A DNA stretch of 64,000 nt from an uncultured Christensenella sp. (GTDB lineage: Bacteria > Bacillota > Clostridia > Christensenellales > Borkfalkiaceae). The stretch covers positions 1 through 64,000 of the forward strand of contig CAJTUK010000005.1 of assembly GCA_910579525.1 (NCBI GenBank), in the 5' to 3' direction. The position numbers and the translations under genes are program-made. A model generated the notes under the pieces. That model searched no databases. It was not told where the DNA came from and saw only the letters and a program-made list of their open reading frames with translations. Shown one piece after another: positions 58,187 through 64,000 of this stretch; within the stretch, counting starts at the first letter, position 1; the number at the start of each line of letters is the position of its first letter.

Positions 58187-59017
58187 ATGAATAAACTCTA
58201 TAAAACGCTCGTGTACGACAGGCAGGTTTCGCTGTCGGTTCTCGATACCGCGGAACTCGTAAACGACGCTATTAAAATACATAATTTGGACGACGCTTCC
58301 GCTCGGCTTCTGGGCGGGCTTTTGACTGCGTGCGCCTACATGGCGGGCTGTTTAAAAAGCGAAAGGGGCGCCGTTTCCATTACCGTAAAGTCGGGCGACG
58401 GCAGCGCAACGGCAAGCGTATCGGGCGACGTTTCGGGGCATATCCGCGGCTACGTAGACGGAGCCGAAAACGGACTTAAAGGCGGAACGCTTACGGTTAT
58501 AAAAGACGACGGCTTTTCCCGTCCGTTCGTCGGCACGTGCGAACTGAAGTGCAACGACGTTTCCGAAAACTTAATGCAGTATTTCCATATCAGCGAGCAA
58601 ATCCCCACCGCCGTGGCAATAGGAGCGGAGGTCGAAAACGGTAAGTGCCTGTGCGCGGGCGGCGTGATAATGCAGCTGTTGCCCGGCACGTCGGAAGAGA
58701 ATACGGACCGTGCCGAAAACGTAATGCAAAACTTTGTAAACGTTACCGACGTCCTCAAAAAGTACGGCGCGAACGGAATTATGAAAGAATATTTCGGCAA
58801 CGATACGCAAGAAAAATATATTTATCTCACGTTCCCCGCATATAAGTGCAACTGTTCGCGCAAAAAAATAGAGGGGGTAATTATGCCCGTCGGTAAAGCG
58901 GAACTTTTAAAAATCGTAAAAGAAGACGGTTGCGTTTCGGTGCACTGCCATTACTGCAACGCCGATTATAAGTTTTCCGCAGACGATATAGAGGGGTTAT
59001 ATAAGGATAATGGCTAA
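58187..59017 (+). CDS. hslO: Redox-regulated chaperone Hsp33
   Basis: Hsp33 is activated by oxidation, when its zinc site forms disulfides. The 276-residue product has the N-terminal chaperone domain (ARLLGGLLTACAYMAG, VSGDVSGHIRGYVDG) and YFHISEQIPTAVAIG. The zinc motif is present as CNCSRKKIE and CHYCNADY (CxC...CxxC). ATG 58187 is chosen because ACGGGGT lies 8-9 nt upstream; ATG 58163 is possible. The next gene starts within its last codons. Confidence 0.94.
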   Translation: MNKLYKTLVYDRQVSLSVLDTAELVNDAIKIHNLDDASARLLGGLLTACAYMAGCLKSERGAVSITVKSGDGSATASVSGDVSGHIRGYVDGAENGLKGGTLTVIKDDGFSRPFVGTCELKCNDVSENLMQYFHISEQIPTAVAIGAEVENGKCLCAGGVIMQLLPGTSEENTDRAENVMQNFVNVTDVLKKYGANGIMKEYFGNDTQEKYIYLTFPAYKCNCSRKKIEGVIMPVGKAELLKIVKEDGCVSVHCHYCNADYKFSADDIEGLYKDNG

Positions 59018-60686
59018 AACGACCGAAATCGACCTTTCGGACGACAGATTGATATCTATCGCTTCCGATATGGTCGACAGTCACAAATATATAGAAGCCT
59101 TGAAAATGCTCAACAAAAACGAGGAGCTTTCCGGCAGCGACGAAGACGCGCTTATGCTCTATGCCGAAATTTTCGACGATATGGGGCTGTACGAAAAGAG
59201 CGTAAACGGCTGGTTTCGCTACCTCGACTACGCGGGCGCGGAGGATCTTTCAGACTGTTACGAGGGGCTTGCGCTGGGGTATATGAACCTCGGCGACGAG
59301 CACTTTTCGGCTTTTTACTACAATAAATTATTGTTGGAAACGGAAGAACTCGATCCCTCCTCGCGCGAGCAGATAGTAAAGGAATTCCTCTCCTCCAACT
59401 CGTCAAATCCCTTAAAATTCGTTTATCCGCCGTCGCTTGCAGACTGTTCCGAAATTTTCTCCGAGGGTATCGCGCTAATGAAGGCGGGCGAATACGATAA
59501 GGCGGCGGAAGAGTTCGATAAAATAGCGGAGGGCAACCCCAAATACCTTTCCGCCCGCAACTACGTGGCAATGTGCAAAATTATTTCGGATAAATGCGAA
59601 GAAGCCGCGGAAGAATGTCTCAATATATTAAAAATCAATCCCGACGACGTTCAGGCTCTCTCAACGCTCGCCGCGGTCAGAACTGAACAGGGCAACCGCG
59701 AAGCGGCGACAGAGCTTGCAAAAAAACTTCTTGAAATAGAAGTATCGGAGCCGGAAGAAATTTATAAGATAGCAACCGTGTGTTGCGAAAACAAGATGCA
59801 CGCCGAAGCGTATCAAACCTTTTTAAGACTCCCCGCCGAATTCGATTACGATTTGAACGTATTGTATTTCAAGGCAGTCGCCGCATTCAACTGCGGAAAG
59901 ATTCAGGAGAGTTTAGACTCGTTCGACAAGATTGTTGCCATCTATCCCGACGCCGTCACCGCAAGGTACTATTACGCCTGCGCGCGGCGCTTCGCCGAAT
60001 CGGGCGAAACGACGGAAATGAGTTATTTTTATCGCCTTCCCGCCGACGTCCGCGAGTCTTCTTTAAAAATACTTGCGGCTTACGTCCGTTTATCGCGCGC
60101 CGCGGCTAAAAAACTCGCCCGCGAAGTTGACCTCACCGCCTGCATAAAATGGTGCTTTGACGAGGTGGAAGGCAAGGGCGGAGAACTTCAGCTTCTCGCT
60201 CTGCACGCCGCGGTAAAGGCGGGGCTCGACGAGCTCGTGCGCGGCTATCTTTTAGACGCGTTTTTAGACGACAGAATAAAAGTCGACGTTCTCACTGCGC
60301 TTGCGGAAAGAAACGCCTTCGACTGTTTCGGTGCGGTAATATGCAACGTTTACCGCAGACTTACTACCCAGCCTCTGCAAACGGGTCGGGCTAAAAAATC
60401 AAGATTCGTGCGCGCGTATGCCAGACTTTTCGCGCATTTCGCTATTCTTGACTCGGGATTCGGCGCAAATTTCGCCGACGCGGCGGAGAGGCTCTACTCC
60501 CGTCTCGAAGAAGAGGGCAGGCTTGCCGACGCCGACGATATCGACGCGCTGTGCGTGGCAATATACCTTCTGTCGGGCGTGCACGCCGCGGAAATAGGAG
60601 AAAGCGATTTGTACGAGTTTTTCGACGCTGATAAAGAGCGCACGCAAAAAATTTTGGGCGGAGACAAGAAAAATGAAACTTTATGA
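59010..60686 (+). CDS. TPR-repeat protein
   Basis: 558 residues made of helical tetratricopeptide-like repeats. Clear units include YIEALKMLNKNEELSG (27-42), GLYEKSVNGWFRYLDY, AGEYDKAAEEFDKIAEGNPKY, CEEAAEECLNILKINPDD, GNREAATELAKKLLEIE and GKIQESLDSFDKIVAIYPD. No membrane segment is present. It overlaps hslO by 8 nt and the next gene by 14 nt, so the three are co-expressed. A protein-binding role is likely; partners unknown. Confidence 0.82.
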   Translation: MAKTTEIDLSDDRLISIASDMVDSHKYIEALKMLNKNEELSGSDEDALMLYAEIFDDMGLYEKSVNGWFRYLDYAGAEDLSDCYEGLALGYMNLGDEHFSAFYYNKLLLETEELDPSSREQIVKEFLSSNSSNPLKFVYPPSLADCSEIFSEGIALMKAGEYDKAAEEFDKIAEGNPKYLSARNYVAMCKIISDKCEEAAEECLNILKINPDDVQALSTLAAVRTEQGNREAATELAKKLLEIEVSEPEEIYKIATVCCENKMHAEAYQTFLRLPAEFDYDLNVLYFKAVAAFNCGKIQESLDSFDKIVAIYPDAVTARYYYACARRFAESGETTEMSYFYRLPADVRESSLKILAAYVRLSRAAAKKLAREVDLTACIKWCFDEVEGKGGELQLLALHAAVKAGLDELVRGYLLDAFLDDRIKVDVLTALAERNAFDCFGAVICNVYRRLTTQPLQTGRAKKSRFVRAYARLFAHFAILDSGFGANFADAAERLYSRLEEEGRLADADDIDALCVAIYLLSGVHAAEIGESDLYEFFDADKERTQKILGGDKKNETL

Positions 60687-61464
60687 CTTCGACGGAATGT
60701 TCGACGAAAAACTTTCCGAATATATCGAAAAGCATGCCGGCAAATACAAAGAGGAAGAGTGGGAAGACATAATTCCGGAACTTTACAAAAGGTTCGGCGA
60801 TACGCCCGTAAAATCTCTGGGCAAGACTCCGCGTCGGTTTTATGCCGATATGACGGCGGAAGAGCTCGTCAGGTGCTTAAAAGCTCACTTAAAGCAGGGA
60901 GTGCCCGTTTCGGAATTTCTCTGTTCGGCTATTGAAAATTCCGGCGCGTCAAAACTTTTAGTCCCGCTGTTGGACGGCTCGCGCGAAGAGTGCGAATACG
61001 CAATGAATTTAATCGGAGCCGATAAAGCCGTTACACGAAAATATCTTTCTATGCTCGTCGAAGCGCAGGACGAAGATATGAAAAACAGGTGCGTGGACTT
61101 TATAAAAGAAAACGCGGACGAAGTGAGCGAAACGGCGCTTGAAAATTATAAAAACGGAACCGAACCCGAATATATGCTCGAAATTCTCTCCCGCGTCACG
61201 CAAAAGAACGATAAAATTTTCAACGTTCTTTTAAACGAATTCCGCGGCGACGAGGAAAATATCCCCATGCACGCAAGCTATCTCGCCGCTTACGGCGACG
61301 CCCGCGCCCTGCCCTATCTTCTTGACAGGATTGACGGCGAAGAAATCAATTTCGTGGAGTATCAGGAACTCAAATTCGCCATAGAGGCTTTGGGCGGCGA
61401 ATATACAAAAGAACGCGATTTTTCAGACGACCCCTATTTTAAACTCGTTTATCCTAACGGCTGA
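60673..61464 (+). CDS. HEAT-like helical repeat protein
   Basis: 263 residues, all-helical. The C-terminal two thirds show HEAT/PBS-lyase-like pairs (LLVPLLDGSREECEYAMNLIG, SYLAAYGDARALPYLLDRIDG, EYQELKFAIEALGG). The N-terminal 90 residues contain EEWEDIIPELYKRFGDTPVKS. It is translationally coupled to the TPR gene, so the two may work as an adaptor pair with Hsp33, but this is only inference. Confidence 0.75.
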   Translation: MKLYDFDGMFDEKLSEYIEKHAGKYKEEEWEDIIPELYKRFGDTPVKSLGKTPRRFYADMTAEELVRCLKAHLKQGVPVSEFLCSAIENSGASKLLVPLLDGSREECEYAMNLIGADKAVTRKYLSMLVEAQDEDMKNRCVDFIKENADEVSETALENYKNGTEPEYMLEILSRVTQKNDKIFNVLLNEFRGDEENIPMHASYLAAYGDARALPYLLDRIDGEEINFVEYQELKFAIEALGGEYTKERDFSDDPYFKLVYPNG

Positions 61465-61497
61465 ACGCAAAAACAATCGGTACATATAGTATAAAAA

Positions 61498-61529
61498 ACC
61501 TCCGCGCGGGCAAAAATCCGAGTGGAGGT
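61498..61529 (+). promoter_or_regulatory. Hairpin covering the ribosome binding site of the coat gene pair
   Basis: ACCTCC(GC) at 61498-61505 can pair with (GT)GGAGGT at 61522-61529. GGAGG is also the only Shine-Dalgarno sequence for ATG 61538. The structure either hides the site or serves as a terminator of the upstream operon (TATTTTAAT follows). Confidence 0.5.
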
Positions 61530-61537
61530 ATTTTAAT

Positions 61538-61726
61538 ATGCAAGACGTTACTTCAAAAGAACTCGAACTCATTTCCGACGTTTTAACGGCGGAAGGGCTT
61601 ATCTGCAAAAAAGCGCGCGCCTATTCCAAAACCCTCACGGATATGGAACTCGCCGAATGTATGACAAAAATTGCCGACGAACACGAACAGCGCTACAACT
61701 CGCTTTTAGCGCTTATAGGAGGTTAA
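61538..61726 (+). CDS. Small spore-coat-associated protein
   Basis: 62 residues, helical (TSKELELISDVLTAEGLICKKARAYSKTLTD, MTKIADEHEQRYNSLLALI). Such short ferritin-like helices are often encoded directly before a CotF-type coat protein in clostridia. It is separated by 1 nt from that gene here, so a coat role is inferred from the pairing. Start ATG 61538. Confidence 0.72.
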   Translation: MQDVTSKELELISDVLTAEGLICKKARAYSKTLTDMELAECMTKIADEHEQRYNSLLALIGG

Positions 61727-61727
61727 A

Positions 61728-62030
61728 ATGAAACTTACCAAAAGCGATTGCACTCTCAACGAAAAAGACAGCCTTCGTGATATGCTCGAAAGCGAAAAGC
61801 AGCTTATGAGCCTTTACACAACCGCGCTCTTCGAGGGCAGCACCAAGTCCGTCAGAAAAAACTTTTCAACCAATCTTTTAGGCGTTGCCGAAAATCAGTA
61901 TTTGATTTTTACGCAGATGAACACCCGCGGCTACTACGAGCCAAAGCCCGCAGACGAAACGCTTATAGACGAAGCCAAAGAAACTTACAAAAAACAAAAA
62001 AAGTGCTTAAAGGCAAGCACCGACAAATAA
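61728..62030 (+). CDS. CotF-type spore coat protein
   Basis: 100 residues with the CotF pattern: LNEKDSLRDMLESEKQLMSLYTTALFE, then LRKNF-like SVRKNFSTNLLGVAENQYLIFTQMNTRGYYEPK, as in the family (EKD...D.L..EK...Y, and M...GYY.P). It forms a four-helix bundle in relatives. Start ATG 61728 follows TAGGAGGTTAAA. Expressed late in the mother cell by analogy. Confidence 0.87.
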   Translation: MKLTKSDCTLNEKDSLRDMLESEKQLMSLYTTALFEGSTKSVRKNFSTNLLGVAENQYLIFTQMNTRGYYEPKPADETLIDEAKETYKKQKKCLKASTDK

Positions 62031-62032
62031 TA

Positions 62033-62066
62033 AAAAGAGGTTTTGAAAATTCAAAACCTCTTTTAT
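62033..62066. terminator. Bidirectional terminator
   Basis: 14-bp stem AAAAGAGGTTTTGA/TCAAAACCTCTTTT, loop AAAT, with T-rich sequence on both sides. Confidence 0.88.
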
Positions 62067-62069
62067 TAA

Positions 62070-62579
62070 TTATGAAATTATAAAAAGTAATACCCCTTCC
62101 GACAAGGTAAGAATTCCTATTACTATAAAACCTATGTAAATAAATTTTATCAATGTGCCGAACTTTGCGTGCACTTTTTTTGTCTTTATATTTTTATATT
62201 CTTCTCTTACCGTTTTGTCTATGCTGAACGGGAGCTTTAATTCCGTTGCCGTTTGCCCGTTGTATAAATTTATTTGCATCTGTTCTTCGTGCAAAAGCAA
62301 TTGTTTTTCGGTTGCTTCTATAAACCTTGTTGTCCTGTAATCCACACCCCAAAACAAAAATGCCGCGGCGATTATAAAAACCGCAAGCACTATTAATATG
62401 GTCGCAAACACCCAGTGCGGTTGAGACGTCTCGTTTTTCCACGCTTCTATGGATAAAGTTACAACGGCGTTTAAAACAAGTCCGAGTAAAATCAACGAAA
62501 AATTAAACGCGTCGGTACGTTGTTTTGTGAAGCGCGCATGATATTCTTTTAAATTTTGCCACGACTTTTCTATATCCAT
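62070..62579 (-). CDS. Three-TM membrane protein, partner of the phosphatase gene
   Basis: 169 residues. Two N-terminal membrane helices (about 25-46 and 56-77), a cytoplasmic helix-rich middle (TTRFIEATEKQLLLHEEQM, about 82-140) and a third helix (FIYIGFIVIGILTLSEGVLLFII). The 2-TM plus cytoplasmic helix plan is reminiscent of SLATT-type effectors but no homology is claimed. It lies 2 nt behind the phosphatase-like gene in an AT-rich operon unlike its neighbours. Confidence 0.7.
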   Translation of the reverse strand: MDIEKSWQNLKEYHARFTKQRTDAFNFSLILLGLVLNAVVTLSIEAWKNETSQPHWVFATILIVLAVFIIAAAFLFWGVDYRTTRFIEATEKQLLLHEEQMQINLYNGQTATELKLPFSIDKTVREEYKNIKTKKVHAKFGTLIKFIYIGFIVIGILTLSEGVLLFIIS

Positions 62580-62581
62580 AT

Positions 62582-63433
62582 TTATCTCTTTTGAATTTTG
62601 TTAATCAAATCCGCAGTTCCTACATAAATTTCGTCGTTGACGGGTGCGTATTCGTCCGTTTGTAATATTTTCAGTGGCAATAAATCTTTCCCCTCGGCGT
62701 CGATTATGTCGTTTCCCGTTATATAATTAAAACAAAATCCAGGCGCGCCGTCCCATATCTTTTGCTTTTTTCTGTAAAACATATCGAATTTAAAAAGAGG
62801 CAGGTCGCTGTAATCTTGCAAAGAACAGGCTGTCCTCAACAAGTCGATACTTTGCGATGTGGTTGAGGTTTTAAGGGTATACCCCGTGTTAATCAAGCAA
62901 TTTTCAAACGGGTGCGGCGGTAATCCCTTGCTTCGCGTGCAAGAAACCTGCTTGTTTAAAGTGCGTTTAGTATAATCGTAAATATTACCGTTTATATAAA
63001 TTTCTTTTTTTGCGCAATATGCTTCCGCAATAATCGGAGTACGGTTAAATCCTAATTGAGGCATGATTATCAATGAAGCATCAGGCGTTCCGTTTTGGTA
63101 ATTGCATATAGCTATGCAGTATTCTCTGGCTTCGGGATTGGCAAATTGCGCCGTGCCGTCAATCGGGTCGATAATCCATACGCTTTTCCCCGTGTTTAAG
63201 GGCGGATTGTTCAGTTCGCCTGTTTCTTCCGCTATAATATAAGATTGCTTGTCAAAATTTCTTATTGCGTTAACAATGTACGTTTGCAACTCGATGTCGG
63301 CGTCGGTCAATAACGTATTATCCGTTTTTACCGATTTGTTCATTGATTTTGCGCCGAGCCGGTATTCGGAACATATATTCAGAAGTTTTTCTGTAATAAA
63401 TGAAAAAAAATCTTTAATCGAAAGGTTATCCAT
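62582..63433 (-). CDS. Inositol monophosphatase/CysQ-family protein
   Basis: 283 residues from ATG 63433 behind GAGGATTTT. Li-sensitive phosphatase motifs are present: TDADIELQ, the Glu pair in IAEETGE, the metal site WIIDPIDGTAQFANP (canonical DPIDGT) and the C-terminal WDGAPGFCFNYITG (canonical WD.A). Substrates of the family include inositol phosphate, 3'-phosphoadenosine phosphate and fructose bisphosphate. The gene is AT-rich; a promoter with TAAAAT lies about 25 nt upstream. Together with the downstream membrane protein it forms a two-gene unit between spore genes. Confidence 0.85.
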   Translation of the reverse strand: MDNLSIKDFFSFITEKLLNICSEYRLGAKSMNKSVKTDNTLLTDADIELQTYIVNAIRNFDKQSYIIAEETGELNNPPLNTGKSVWIIDPIDGTAQFANPEAREYCIAICNYQNGTPDASLIIMPQLGFNRTPIIAEAYCAKKEIYINGNIYDYTKRTLNKQVSCTRSKGLPPHPFENCLINTGYTLKTSTTSQSIDLLRTACSLQDYSDLPLFKFDMFYRKKQKIWDGAPGFCFNYITGNDIIDAEGKDLLPLKILQTDEYAPVNDEIYVGTADLINKIQKR

Positions 63434-63589
63434 AAAATCCTCAAAATTACATTTTGATTTTATCATATTTCAAAGTAAAAGTAAAGAGTTAAAACTCGCG
63501 TTTAACTTCTTGTTTTATTCTGCATAACAATTTTACACTTTCACATACTTCTTTTACGGGCAAATTTTGCCTTTTAAGGAGAAAATGAA

Positions 63590-64000
63590 ATGAAAGCTAC
63601 GGGCATTGTACGTAGAATAGACGAATTAGGCAGGGTTGTTATTCCCAAAGAAATCCGCAGCACTCTGCGCCTCAAATCGGGCGACCCGCTCGAAATTTTT
63701 ACCGACCGCGACGAGCTTATGTTAAAAAAATATTCGCCCATAGCGTCGCTTGAAAAGTTTTCCGAAGGAACGGCAAAATCTCTTTCCGATCTGTCCGGTC
63801 ACGTGGCTGTCATTTGCGATACCGACGGCGTTTTGCACGCGTCGGGTCACGGTCAGCGCGACTTCGACGGCAAGGCGATTTCGTCTAAAATGGAAAAAAT
63901 TCTGCAAGGCAGGAAGAGCTATATTGCCAACCTCACGGAAGGCGGCGACGTGGTTCCCATCTGCAACGGGCAGTCGGCGGAAGTTACGGCTCAAATAATC
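63590..64000 (+). CDS. spoVT: Stage V sporulation protein T (cut by the window end)
   Basis: SpoVT is a forespore transcription factor acting with sigma-G. The 137 codons present start MKATGIVRRIDELGRVVIPKEIRSTL, the AbrB-type swapped-hairpin DNA-binding domain (1-50), followed by the start of the GAF domain (DLSGHVAVICDTDGVLHASG). ATG 63590 lies 12 nt after AAGGAG; the ATG at 63585 leads directly into a stop. About 40 more residues are expected beyond the window. Confidence 0.95.
   Translation, partial: MKATGIVRRIDELGRVVIPKEIRSTLRLKSGDPLEIFTDRDELMLKKYSPIASLEKFSEGTAKSLSDLSGHVAVICDTDGVLHASGHGQRDFDGKAISSKMEKILQGRKSYIANLTEGGDVVPICNGQSAEVTAQII

Overview
The window is chromosomal DNA from an endospore-forming bacterium of the Firmicutes, most likely an uncultured member of the Clostridia. 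The evidence is a dense sporulation and germination set: sipL, spmAB, spoIVFA/spoIVFB, a gerA-gerB-gerC operon, a CotF-type coat pair and spoVT. Gene order also matches Firmicutes: metG-tatD-rsmA lies close to veg-sipL-ispE, the neighbourhood known around ksgA/veg/ispE in Bacillus. Core genes are GC-balanced with strong GC-rich terminators. A few small orphan genes are clearly AT-rich and look acquired. No tRNA, CRISPR array or recognisable transposase was seen.

Layout. 1-0.6 kb: a 5S rRNA followed by a diverged 5S-like copy, each with a terminator. 0.6-3.6 kb: a shortened secreted pectinesterase, repeat unit 1 with an orphan lipoprotein, and a DUF89 protein. 3.6-9.9 kb: a DeoR regulator, then cysE-cysS-alaS (a minimal AlaRS) and a flippase-like membrane protein. 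9.9-13.6 kb: a minus-strand glycolipid operon of two tandem GT28 enzymes and a GT4 enzyme carrying a 14-G tract. 13.8-21.9 kb: rplM-rpsI, repeat unit 2 with a second orphan, small envelope proteins, a broken PPi-phosphofructokinase gene, a large lipoprotein, and an inverted, partial repeat unit 3 with a third orphan. 21.9-31.7 kb: veg, sipL, a frameshifted XRE gene, ispE, a cysteine desulfurase, a candidate small RNA, spmAB, metG and tatD. 31.8-40.5 kb: rsmA, a 1561-residue DUF4011-type helicase, a yybP-ykoY-like riboswitch upstream of an SPFH protein, and spoIVFAB. 40.5-45.9 kb: a phospholipase-like protein, an OGG-like glycosylase, a PadR-DUF1700-DUF4097 operon, and an array of tandem-HTH XRE regulators with a divergent small gene behind a strong inverted repeat. 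45.9-64 kb: the ger operon, trmB, a metallophosphoesterase, a divergent carbamoyltransferase, queH, a degenerate ABC ATPase, a heavy-metal permease, hslO and a TPR operon, coat genes, an AT-rich pair (3-TM protein plus inositol-phosphatase-like enzyme), and the start of spoVT.

Most notable points. (1) Three copies of a repeat module sit around unrelated AT-rich orphan genes; two copies share both the promoter-side and the terminator-side flank, so only the cargo differs. (2) At least four genes (DUF89, ispE, trmB, queH) have a consensus promoter whose -10 box ends exactly 6 nt before the ATG, which predicts leaderless mRNAs. (3) A G14 tract in a glycosyltransferase may act as a phase switch. 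(4) An apparent manganese riboswitch precedes an SPFH gene. (5) A MalK-like ABC ATPase has substitutions in almost every catalytic motif. (6) Tandem-HTH repressors have been duplicated, next to a divergent small gene whose promoter contains the inverted repeat. All calls come from reading the sequence; no database search was run.
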